DNA of 6,394 nucleotides, taken from an uncultured Oscillospiraceae bacterium (lineage in GTDB: Bacteria > Bacillota > Clostridia > UBA1381). Shown piece after piece: positions 1 to 6,210 of the stretch (the first letter of the stretch is position 1; every line of letters starts with the position of its first letter). The stretch spans positions 1-6,394 of the forward strand of contig CAMCPC010000074.1 in NCBI GenBank assembly GCA_945876665.1, written 5' to 3'. Below the pieces are notes generated by a model, which did no database searches, had not been told where the DNA came from, and saw only the letters and a list, made by a program, of their open reading frames with translations. A program made the translations under genes and the position numbers.

Positions 1-958
1 TTGCATTTTCAAGATAATACGCAATCGCTTCCTTAGTCTGTTTCTGTCCTTCGTCGGAATAAACCGCCTCGGCAGCCTTCTGGATAACGTACGGCACACC
101 GTTGAACTTTGTGCACTGACGTCTGTTCCACAAGCTGTTAAGCTCTGTTCCGTCAACCTTTAATGCGTGAGGCACTACCGTGTATGCGCATCTTGTACCC
201 GTAAAGCCTGCTGTCTTTGAGAAGCTGCGGAATTCTATGGCAACCTCCTTAGCACCCTCAATCTCATAAATGCTGTGTGGCACGTCAGGGTTTGTTATAA
301 ATGCCTCATACGCGCTGTCGTAAAGGATAACCGCGCCGTTTTCCTTTGCGTATTCAACCCACGGCTTAAGCTGCTCGCGTGTTGCGGCAACTCCTGTAGG
401 GTTATTCGGGAAGCAAAGATAAATTATGTCCACCTTTTCTGTCGGGAGCTGCGGCATAAAGCCGTTTTCCTCGGTGCATGGCATATAATAGAGGTTTGTC
501 CAATGCTCGTTCACAAATTCGCCGGCTCTGCCCGCCATTGCATTTGTGTCAACATATACAGGGTATACGGGATCGCATACGGCAACCTTGTTGTCTACGG
601 AGAATATGTCGCCGATATTGCCGCAGTCGGATTTTGCGCCGTCTGAAACAAAAATTTCATCGGGAGCGATGTCAATTCCTCTTGCCTTGTAGTCATGCTC
701 AACAATCTTATTTCTCAGAAAATCATATCCCTGCTCAGGGCCGTAGCCGTGGAATCCCTCGGCTGTTCCCATATCGTCAACCGCCTTGTGCATTGCCTCG
801 ATTACAGCCGGTGCAAGCGGCTTTGTAACGTCACCGATACTCATCTTTATTACTTCTCTGTCGGGGTGAGCCTCGGTAAATTCATTTGCCTTTCTCGCAA
901 CTGTCGAAAACAGATACGCGCCCGGCAGCTTTAAATAATTGTCGTTAATCTTTGCCAT
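1..958 (-). CDS. dapL: LL-diaminopimelate aminotransferase, 3' end cut by window
   Basis: PLP-dependent class I/II aminotransferase that converts tetrahydrodipicolinate directly to LL-2,6-diaminopimelate with glutamate as amino donor, bypassing the succinylase and acetylase branches; cytoplasmic. I translated 319 residues from ATG at 958 and the frame stays open to base 1, so roughly the last 80-90 residues are missing compared with the usual length of about 400-410. Visible marks are the N-terminal LPGAYLFS segment typical of DapL (about residues 11-18), PNNPTG (184-189), YDSAYEAF (213-220) with the PLP-binding Asp214 and Tyr217, and [12 protein letters not shown] (245-256) with Lys248 as the Schiff-base lysine. 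A ribosome binding site AAAGGA (969-974) lies 10 bases before the ATG. The gene starts 27 bases after the dapF stop, with no terminator between, so the two are almost certainly cotranscribed. Family assignment is strong; no defect is seen in the visible part. Confidence 0.95.
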   Translation of the reverse strand, partial: MAKINDNYLKLPGAYLFSTVARKANEFTEAHPDREVIKMSIGDVTKPLAPAVIEAMHKAVDDMGTAEGFHGYGPEQGYDFLRNKIVEHDYKARGIDIAPDEIFVSDGAKSDCGNIGDIFSVDNKVAVCDPVYPVYVDTNAMAGRAGEFVNEHWTNLYYMPCTEENGFMPQLPTEKVDIIYLCFPNNPTGVAATREQLKPWVEYAKENGAVILYDSAYEAFITNPDVPHSIYEIEGAKEVAIEFRSFSKTAGFTGTRCAYTVVPHALKVDGTELNSLWNRRQCTKFNGVPYVIQKAAEAVYSDEGQKQTKEAIAYYLENA

Positions 959-985
959 TTTATATTTATCCTTTCATTACATAAA

Positions 986-1828
986 TTACAGCGTTATCGT
1001 TCCGTCAAATACGAACTTTGCGGGACCTGTCATATAAACCTTGTTTTCTGTCTTGTCCCAGCGGATATGGAGCGTTCCGCCAAGCAGTACAAGGTCGGCT
1101 TCGTCGTCCACAAGTCCGTTCAGGTTTGCCGCCACAAGCGTCGCACACGCGCCTGTGCCGCAGGCAAGCGTTTCGCCTGCACCGCGCTCCCACACACGCA
1201 TTTTAATTGTCTTTCTGTCAACAATCTGCGCAAACTCGGTATTGATTTTGCGTGGGAACAGCTTATGGGTTTCAAACTTTGGACCAAGCTTTTCAATTTC
1301 AAGGCTGTCGGTGTCGTCAATGAACGTGACCGCGTGAGGGTTACCCATTGACACGCCGGTTACTTTATATGTCTTGCCGTCAACCTCAACATCCTCTGCA
1401 ATAAAGCGGTCAAGATCTGAATCAATCGGAATATTCTTCGGCACAAGCTCCGGACTGCCCATGTTCACTCTTACTGTTTCAACCGCGCCGTCCTTTACGT
1501 TAAGGTCAAGAATTTTAATTCCTGCAAGTGTTTCAAGTGTAATCTGCGTCTTGTCCGTAAGACCTCTGTCATATACGTACTTGCCCACGCACCGTGTGGC
1601 ATTTCCGCACATTTCAGCCTGTGAGCCGTCGCTGTTATACATATCCATGCGGAAATCCGCTTTGTCTGACGGACATATAAGCACAAGTCCGTCAGAGCCG
1701 ATACCGAAATGTCTGTCGCTGACAGCCTTTGCTGTGGCGTTTATATCCTCCACCTTTTCTTCAAAGCAGTTTACGTATATGTAATCGTTTCCTGCTCCGT
1801 GCATTTTTGAAAACTTAAATGTCTGCAT
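986..1828 (-). CDS. dapF: Diaminopimelate epimerase
   Basis: Cofactor-independent epimerase converting LL-DAP to meso-DAP, the precursor of lysine and of the peptidoglycan cross-link; cytoplasmic. The 280-residue product has the normal family length. It begins with FSKMHGAGNDYIYV (5-18) and carries both signature regions: SDGSQAEMCGNATRC with catalytic Cys74, and ERGAGETLACGTGACAT with catalytic Cys223, which act as the base/acid pair across the active site. The frame is open upstream to an ATG at 1954, but the start at 1828 is chosen because AAGGTG (1835-1840) lies 6 bases before it and homology begins there; the upstream frame reads only through a structured noncoding element. It is followed closely by dapL, which makes its substrate. 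No clear sigma-A promoter is visible in the 138-bp gap before it, so it may be read from the glnA operon or from a weak promoter. Confidence 0.96.
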   Translation of the reverse strand: MQTFKFSKMHGAGNDYIYVNCFEEKVEDINATAKAVSDRHFGIGSDGLVLICPSDKADFRMDMYNSDGSQAEMCGNATRCVGKYVYDRGLTDKTQITLETLAGIKILDLNVKDGAVETVRVNMGSPELVPKNIPIDSDLDRFIAEDVEVDGKTYKVTGVSMGNPHAVTFIDDTDSLEIEKLGPKFETHKLFPRKINTEFAQIVDRKTIKMRVWERGAGETLACGTGACATLVAANLNGLVDDEADLVLLGGTLHIRWDKTENKVYMTGPAKFVFDGTITL

Positions 1829-1853
1829 AATTATCACCTTTATCTTAATTTTA

Positions 1854-1866
1854 CCTATAATATAGG
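1854..1866. promoter_or_regulatory. Perfect 13-bp palindrome upstream of dapF
   Basis: CCTATAATATAGG is an exact inverted repeat with 6-base arms around one central base, 25 bases before the dapF start codon. It could be an operator half-site pair for a dimeric repressor, or part of a weak promoter, since TATAAT-like hexamers occur on both strands within it. No convincing -35 hexamer stands 16-18 bases upstream on the coding strand. Chance occurrence in AT-rich DNA is possible. Confidence 0.3.
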
Positions 1867-1872
1867 CTGAGG

Positions 1873-1958
1873 AAAAATTGTTCGGATTGCTGCCAAGGCG
1901 GCAGGGTGCCGTACGTGTGTACTGCCCCTGACGTTTTGGTGGTGAGCCGGGCAATTTT
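1873..1958. repeat. GC-rich inverted-repeat element (possible small dispersed repeat or structured RNA)
   Basis: This fills most of the gap between the ANTAR gene and dapF. Its ends are imperfect inverted repeats: 1873-1885 (AAAAATTGTTCGG) against 1947-1958 (CCGGGCAATTTT), pairing at 10 of 12 positions. Between them the sequence is much richer in G and C than its surroundings. Two internal hairpins are visible: CAGGG 1902-1906 with CCCTG 1926-1930, capped by GTAC-GTGT-GTAC (1911-1922); and CTGCC 1890-1894 with GGCAG 1900-1904. They share bases 1902-1904, so they cannot both form fully. The outer arms end in runs of A or T on both strands, which would also suit a bidirectional terminator. It may be a REP/MITE-like dispersed element, a terminator for the glnA-ANTAR transcript, or a leader element of dapF; one copy cannot decide. 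It encodes no plausible protein. Confidence 0.55.
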
Positions 1959-1966
1959 AACCAGCC

Positions 1967-2491
1967 TCAAATATTTAATATTTGTCGTGCCGTATCTATA
2001 AATTTTGCTCCTGTGTCCATGCTACGTTTTTGTATAAATCGGTGCGCCTGTTCTTCGTTCATCATGTGATTTTCCATTAGATACGCCTTGGCGTTTTCGA
2101 TTATTTTCTGTTCCTCGGGAGTTCTCTTTACTCTGTGTTTTCTTCTTTCGATAATTCCCACAAAGGTTTCTATCGAATTTATCAGTATCTGTCTGTTTAC
2201 GGGAAGTGTTACAACGAAAATATCCTGATTATATATTTCGCTCTGCCTGTCGGCTTTGACTATGCTCATCAGCTTCTGACCTTCCCGCAAATCGTCAAAA
2301 ACATCATCCGCCACACCGTCCGGCAGCTTATAACCCATGATTACAAGTACTTCATCAATGTCCGCTATGGAACGGAGCAGTTCCGCCTTGGAGTGGCAAA
2401 CCATATAAACTTCATAGCCGCTGCCGTCAAGCATCATTCTTATCTTATCAGCTGTTTCATCCTTTGAAAAAGCCAGTACTACTCGTTCCAC
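1967..2491 (-). CDS. ANTAR-domain RNA-binding antitermination regulator with degenerate receiver domain
   Basis: About 174 residues in two parts. Residues 1 to about 115 have a CheY-like receiver pattern (RVVLAFSKDET, then VLVIMGYKLPDG, then FVVTLPVNRQIL). The C-terminal 50 residues are an ANTAR domain (from about RTPEEQKIIENAKAYLMENH to DTGAKFIDTARQILNI), the RNA-binding fold of AmiR, NasR and EutV. ANTAR proteins bind leader RNA and prevent terminator formation. The receiver is degenerate: the acceptor Asp after strand 3 is Gly (near residue 53), the first-loop acidic pair is Phe-Ser, and the strand-5 Lys is Leu, so control by phosphorylation is unlikely. The start is GTG at 2491, because AGGAGG (2499-2504) lies 7 bases before it; an in-frame GTG at 2497 is only 1 base from that site. 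It lies 38 bases behind glnA, resembling the glnA-nitR pairs of solvent-producing clostridia (recalled, not checked). It probably controls the glnA leader terminator. Confidence 0.9.
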   Translation of the reverse strand: MERVVLAFSKDETADKIRMMLDGSGYEVYMVCHSKAELLRSIADIDEVLVIMGYKLPDGVADDVFDDLREGQKLMSIVKADRQSEIYNQDIFVVTLPVNRQILINSIETFVGIIERRKHRVKRTPEEQKIIENAKAYLMENHMMNEEQAHRFIQKRSMDTGAKFIDTARQILNI

Positions 2492-2498
2492 CGTCACC

Positions 2499-2504
2499 CC
2501 TCCT
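2499..2504 (-). promoter_or_regulatory. Ribosome binding site that fixes the ANTAR gene start
   Basis: AGGAGG on the minus strand is a full Shine-Dalgarno match. It leaves 7 bases to the GTG at 2491 but only 1 base to the GTG at 2497, so the shorter protein beginning Met-Glu-Arg-Val-Val is the likely product. The site lies in the short glnA-ANTAR gap, so the regulator has its own strong translation start within the shared transcript. Confidence 0.75.
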
Positions 2505-2529
2505 TACAGGAAATTGATCAATAAGCTTT

Positions 2530-3858
2530 TTAATAAGCTATTAAATATTTTTCAATCTCCCATTGATTTATAGTCTGACGGTACTCTCCATATTCCTGTT
2601 CTTTTGCTGCGAAATAGCTTGATGCGAATTTTTCTCCTAAAAGTTCTTTTATGAAATCTGATTTTTTAGCAATCCTTACAGCCTCATTCAGACTTATGGG
2701 CAGGCTCTTTATACCCAGGGATTCTCTTTCCTTATCGGAAAGCTTATAAATGTTCACGTCAATGCTCGGGGGAAGGGTTTCGTTATTCCTTATTCCCTTA
2801 AGTCCCGCCTTAAGGCAAGCCGCCAATGCAAGATACGGATTGGCTGTCGGGTCCGGTGAACGAAGCTCTATCCTTGCGTCATTGCCCTTTCTGGAGGAAG
2901 GCACTCTCACAAGAAGGCTCCTGTTGCTCTCTGACCATGATATATAGCACGGCGCTTCATATCCCGGAGTAAAACGCTTATATGAATTTACTGTAGGATT
3001 TGTAAGGCACGCCATATCGGGTGTGTACTTTAAAAGTCCTGCCACAAACTTACAAGCTGTATCGGAAAGCTTTCCTGAATTGTCCTCGCTGCAGAAAAGG
3101 TTTTTGCCGTCCTTTTTGAGTGACATTGTAAGGTGCATTCCGCTGCCGTTCTCGCCTGCCATAGGCTTCGGCATAAATGTGGCGTGAAGTCCGTTCCTCT
3201 TTGCAATCGTCTTTACAACCGTCTTGAATGTCGCTATTCTGTCCGCCGTTTTCAAGGCATCGTCATAATGGAAGGTTATCTCATGCTGTCCCGGCGCCAT
3301 TTCGTGGTGCGATGCTTCGATGGTGTATCCCATTTCCTCAAGCGTCAGACAAATTTCACGGCGGCAGTTTTCGCCGTTATCAAGCGGTGCAAGATCAAAA
3401 TAACCTGCATTATCGTGAGGCTCTATAACAGGATTTCCTCTCTCGTCCGTATTAAACAGGAAAAACTCACATTCCGGACCAACCTCAAAGGTATATCCCA
3501 TTTCCTCGGCTTCCTTGATAACTCCCTGCAAAACGTATCTCGGATCGCTTTCAAGACGCGTTCCGTCAGGCTTATACACATCGCAGATAAGTCTTGCGAC
3601 CTTGCCCTGATGCGGACGCCACGGGAAAATGGCAAACGTATCAAGGTCGGGGTGCAGATATAAATCGCTCTCCTCAATGCTTACAAAGCCCTTTATGCAC
3701 GAGCCGTCAAACATACAAAGGTTATCAAGCGCGTCCTCAAGCTTTGAAGTCGTAATTGCCATATTACGCATTGTTCCGAGCATATCCGTGAACTGAAGCC
3801 GCACAAAGCGCACGTCCTCCTCCTCTACCAAATTCAAAATATCCTGTTTTGTCATCAT
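2530..3858 (-). CDS. glnA: Glutamine synthetase, type I-alpha
   Basis: ATP-dependent ligation of ammonia to glutamate, the main ammonium-assimilating step; cytoplasmic dodecamer. The product is 442 residues, close to the 444 of Bacillus subtilis GlnA. The beta-grasp domain spans about residues 15-100 (RFVRLQFTDMLGT; latch MFDGSCIKGF). Metal and substrate residues are in GPECEFF (128-134, Glu129 and Glu131), SHHEMAPGQHE (183-193) and NGSGMHLTMSL (237-247, His242). The glutamate flap is NSYKRFTPGYEAP with Glu301, and the ATP/phosphate region is ARIELRSPDPTANPY (328-342). There is no adenylylation-type insertion. The residue matching B. subtilis Arg62, implicated in glutamine feedback inhibition, is Ser60 here (GFVSIEES). 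The start at 3858 has AAAGGA (3867-3872) 8 bases upstream; a second ATG at 3855 is possible. The open frame up to 3939 only reads through the leader hairpin. It is transcribed from the promoter at 3955-3983 through a leader terminator and is followed by the ANTAR gene. Confidence 0.97.
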   Translation of the reverse strand: MMTKQDILNLVEEEDVRFVRLQFTDMLGTMRNMAITTSKLEDALDNLCMFDGSCIKGFVSIEESDLYLHPDLDTFAIFPWRPHQGKVARLICDVYKPDGTRLESDPRYVLQGVIKEAEEMGYTFEVGPECEFFLFNTDERGNPVIEPHDNAGYFDLAPLDNGENCRREICLTLEEMGYTIEASHHEMAPGQHEITFHYDDALKTADRIATFKTVVKTIAKRNGLHATFMPKPMAGENGSGMHLTMSLKKDGKNLFCSEDNSGKLSDTACKFVAGLLKYTPDMACLTNPTVNSYKRFTPGYEAPCYISWSESNRSLLVRVPSSRKGNDARIELRSPDPTANPYLALAACLKAGLKGIRNNETLPPSIDVNIYKLSDKERESLGIKSLPISLNEAVRIAKKSDFIKELLGEKFASSYFAAKEQEYGEYRQTINQWEIEKYLIAY

Positions 3859-3905
3859 GGTAAATTTCCTTTCATATATTACAACACTTTTATTATTCCT
3901 TTTAC

Positions 3906-3942
3906 AAAAAAAGGCGCTTCTCCCCCTTGGAAGAAACACCTT
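3906..3942 (-). terminator. Intrinsic terminator / attenuator hairpin in the glnA leader
   Basis: On the minus strand a 14-bp stem (3942-3929 with 3911-3924, including three G-U pairs) closes an AAGG loop and runs straight into seven T residues (3912-3906). This is a textbook intrinsic terminator. It begins about 6 bases after the predicted start from the promoter at 3955-3983, so a terminated RNA would be only about 43 bases long, and it ends 47 bases before the glnA start codon. Its position between promoter and gene implies conditional read-through, and the ANTAR protein encoded behind glnA is the natural candidate. It would also stop read-through from the GH36 gene, which ends about 90 bases upstream and has no terminator of its own that I can see. 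Confidence 0.85.
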
Positions 3943-3954
3943 TGTTCTTACATC

Positions 3955-3983
3955 ATTTTAGCACAGTAAAAAAAGTTTGTCAA
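3955..3983 (-). promoter_or_regulatory. Sigma-A type promoter of glnA
   Basis: On the minus strand TTGACA (3978-3983) is separated by exactly 17 bases from TAAAAT (3955-3960), and the -10 box is preceded by TGC, giving an extended -10. The region upstream of the -35 (about 3984-4030) is very AT-rich and could act as an UP element. The predicted transcription start is near 3948, just before the terminator hairpin. A core this strong, placed before an attenuator, suggests high initiation with control after initiation. Confidence 0.88.
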
Positions 3984-4032
3984 GACTAATATTTCTATTT
4001 GCATATTTTTATATAATTTTTACAAAATAGCC

Positions 4033-6132
4033 TTATCTGCGGCGCAATAATATACCGTATCCGCTAAAATCCTCTATATTCTCAATCATCAGCCTGCCAT
4101 CAGCAAAGGATATGCTATTTTCATCATGCGTATATACCGACACAAGCTCCGCGCGCTCGTCAAGCGGGAAATCAATCCTTGCCGGCGCATTCTCAAAGGC
4201 GTGTATGACGATAAGCGTCAACTCCTCGTTTCCGCGCAGCACAATCTGTATGCCCTCGGGGTGGCGCTCGCTTTTAATCGGTGTTCCTATACGCTTTGTT
4301 ACGCCATTTTTAATAACCGGCACAGCTTTTTTATAAAAATCAATGCCCTTTTCAATCACCTGCCACTGCTCCGGTGTAAGCTCGGTTACATCGCCCGACA
4401 GGCACATTCTGCCAAGGAATGTTGCGGCAACAGAATAGGCAAGGCGCTTTAAGCTGTCGTTTTTGCGTATTACACACCATATCTGGCTTTGGCGAGGAAG
4501 TATCGCCCTATGGAGATTAGCGGCTATAATTGGTATTTCCACACACTCATGTGCATCCGAAAAGGACGCCATCGAGGAAAGTGACATAAAGCACGGCTCA
4601 AGACGGTTGCCGCCCGAGGCGCAGTTTTCGATTACAAGGTCGGGAATTTCACGTTTCATTTTTCTGAAAAAATCCACCGTTCCCTGCATATTCTGCCTTA
4701 AACCCTCGCCAAGGCTGTCGCTGTTATCACAGCCTATGCCGATTGTTTCGTTGTAATCAACCTTTATATAACCGAAATCATGCTCTTTCAGAAATCCGAT
4801 AACTTTTTCATTAAGATAATTCTTTACCCATTCGTCATTCATATCCCAGAAGCGTCTGTTCTGCGTGGTAAGCGCTATGCCGTCACGCTTTAAAAGGTGT
4901 TCTTCATTATAATATGCCTTTGCCATTCTTCCCACATTTTCAATCTCGAACCATATTCCGGGACGCATATTGTGGGATTTGATAAGTCCTATGGTTTCAT
5001 CTATTCCATTTGGAAACAGTCCGTCTGACACTATATAATCTCCCATGCTTATATCCCAGCGCGCACCCGCCTTTTCCAGAACATTCCTGTCCATAAACCA
5101 GCCGCTGTCTATTACGAAATAATCTATTCCCTTACCGTCTATTGCGTCAAGTATTTTTGAAATATTTTCATGTGACGGACAGCCCCATGTGGTACAGTAT
5201 TCATTAAATATAACCGGCAGAGCTTCCTCACATTCCGGCACATTGAGATTGTCCTCCTGCGCTGAAAGAAGTCTTGTGCATACCTCATCAACATCTCCCT
5301 CGCAGACGCTTATTACTGCGTCCATACCCGAAAAGCTTTCACCCTTGCGGACAGTTTTCATCCAGTGTCCGAACTCCCTGTCGGCAAGTCCGCCCGATAT
5401 ACACACACCGTCATCGGCGCGCGTAACCTCCATCTGCCATGAAGCAGGCGCCCCCATCTGAACACCCCATATTATATTGTTTTTCGTATCCTCAACCGCC
5501 ATAAACGGAAAATATCCCTTTACAGGCATTGAGCCGACCTGTCCGAAACGGACACTGTTTGAGTTGGCATAGCACCAGCATTCCTCAAGCTGCAAATCCT
5601 CAAGTGTTTCGCTTATAAGCCGTCCCTCCTGACTCCATTTACTCCTTAAACGGTGCAAAAGCATTGAATTTTCGCCCGCTCCCTCAAGGTACGGCGAAAT
5701 ATTATACAGCGCAAACGATGACAGCATTTCAAGCTTTATATCGCTGTCGGAATTGTTTATAAGCTCTGTGCTGACCGTCACATACCTGCGTCCGTTCCTG
5801 TGCGTAAGCGTGTGCTTTACCTCAATTCCCCTGTTCGATTTCAGATACGTAATTATCGTTGTGTTACCGCTGTTTTCCGATATTTCCTGTTTCTCATATT
5901 TCAGACTGTTTGTGGTGTCGCTGTATTTCATAGACGTTCCGCCAAAATAACTGCCCGGATAATTATCTCCGACTATTTTAGCCTCGGCAAGCGAATGAAT
6001 TTTTACTCTTTTTTCGCAAAATCCCTTGTCACTATCAGGGAGTATGCACAATCCGACAAGCTTCGTTTCCTCGTCAAGATTATAGATGATTCGCATATCA
6101 GATAATTGTACAGATAATATTTGTTTCTCCAT
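4033..6132 (-). CDS. GH36 family alpha-galactosidase-type glycoside hydrolase (cytoplasmic)
   Basis: A 699-residue retaining glycosidase of clan GH-D, most likely an alpha-galactosidase acting on imported alpha-galactosides. The first 300 residues form the N-terminal beta-sandwich, followed by a (beta/alpha)8 barrel (about 305-600) and a short C-terminal beta domain. Barrel marks include FNEYCTTWG (310-318), YFVIDSGWF (338-346), RPGIWFEIENVG (390-401), FGYIKVDYNETIG (453-465) with probable nucleophile Asp459, ENCASGGNRLEP (502-513) and SFSDAHE (523-529) with probable acid/base Asp526. These depart from the usual KWDMN and SDxTD forms, so the exact substrate is uncertain; alpha-N-acetylgalactosamine or beta-L-arabinopyranose are possible alternatives. 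There is no signal peptide. The start is ATG at 6132, 10 bases after AAGGAG (6143-6148); GTG at 6135, 7 bases after it, is also possible. It is divergent from the exported-protein gene and has its own promoter. Confidence 0.85.
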   Translation of the reverse strand: MEKQILSVQLSDMRIIYNLDEETKLVGLCILPDSDKGFCEKRVKIHSLAEAKIVGDNYPGSYFGGTSMKYSDTTNSLKYEKQEISENSGNTTIITYLKSNRGIEVKHTLTHRNGRRYVTVSTELINNSDSDIKLEMLSSFALYNISPYLEGAGENSMLLHRLRSKWSQEGRLISETLEDLQLEECWCYANSNSVRFGQVGSMPVKGYFPFMAVEDTKNNIIWGVQMGAPASWQMEVTRADDGVCISGGLADREFGHWMKTVRKGESFSGMDAVISVCEGDVDEVCTRLLSAQEDNLNVPECEEALPVIFNEYCTTWGCPSHENISKILDAIDGKGIDYFVIDSGWFMDRNVLEKAGARWDISMGDYIVSDGLFPNGIDETIGLIKSHNMRPGIWFEIENVGRMAKAYYNEEHLLKRDGIALTTQNRRFWDMNDEWVKNYLNEKVIGFLKEHDFGYIKVDYNETIGIGCDNSDSLGEGLRQNMQGTVDFFRKMKREIPDLVIENCASGGNRLEPCFMSLSSMASFSDAHECVEIPIIAANLHRAILPRQSQIWCVIRKNDSLKRLAYSVAATFLGRMCLSGDVTELTPEQWQVIEKGIDFYKKAVPVIKNGVTKRIGTPIKSERHPEGIQIVLRGNEELTLIVIHAFENAPARIDFPLDERAELVSVYTHDENSISFADGRLMIENIEDFSGYGILLRRR

Positions 6133-6164
6133 CACTTTTCTTCTCCTTATGTTAATATAGTTTT

Positions 6165-6193
6165 ATTTTAACATTTTACTAAAAAATGGTCAA
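6165..6193 (-). promoter_or_regulatory. Promoter of the GH36 gene
   Basis: On the minus strand TTGACC (6188-6193), a 17-base spacer and TAAAAT (6165-6170), with TGT before the -10 hexamer. The predicted start near 6158 leaves a leader of about 25 bases that includes the AAGGAG ribosome binding site. It faces away from the plus-strand promoter at 6211-6239, and their -35 boxes are 17 bases apart, so one DNA-bound regulator could affect both. Confidence 0.8.
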
Positions 6194-6210
6194 GTTATTT
6201 ATAAAATTTA

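Noticed and set aside
1374..1784. Plus-strand open frame of 136 codons opposite dapF
   Set aside because: Antisense shadow of dapF with a low-complexity Ser/Pro-rich product and no family resemblance.
1867..1900. Sigma-A promoter for dapF using TATATT or TATTAT as the -10
   Set aside because: No -35-like hexamer is found 16-18 bases upstream of either candidate; TTGGCA is about 26 bases away.
1829..1954. Open frame extending dapF upstream to an ATG at 1954 (42 extra residues)
   Set aside because: The extension has no DapF homology, reads through the GC-rich inverted-repeat element, and the AAGGTG ribosome binding site fits the start at 1828.
2514..2540. TTGATCAA palindrome and an 8-bp direct repeat AATAAGCT (2520-2527, 2532-2539) around the glnA stop
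   Set aside because: Short, AT-rich and partly coding; the possible stem is only five pairs with no T-tract, so it is likely chance.
3133..3663. Long plus-strand open frame of 176 codons opposite glnA
   Set aside because: It lies wholly antisense to a well-conserved gene, resembles no known protein, and has no promoter I could recognise; it is a coding shadow.
3859..3939. Open frame extending glnA upstream to 3939
   Set aside because: It starts inside the terminator hairpin stem, has no GlnA homology, and a good ribosome binding site stands 8 bases before 3858.
3905..4032. Two-hairpin, hexaloop ANTAR RNA target in the glnA leader
   Set aside because: I searched for tandem hairpins with six-base loops of the A-N-N-G type and found only the single terminator hairpin with a four-base AAGG loop.
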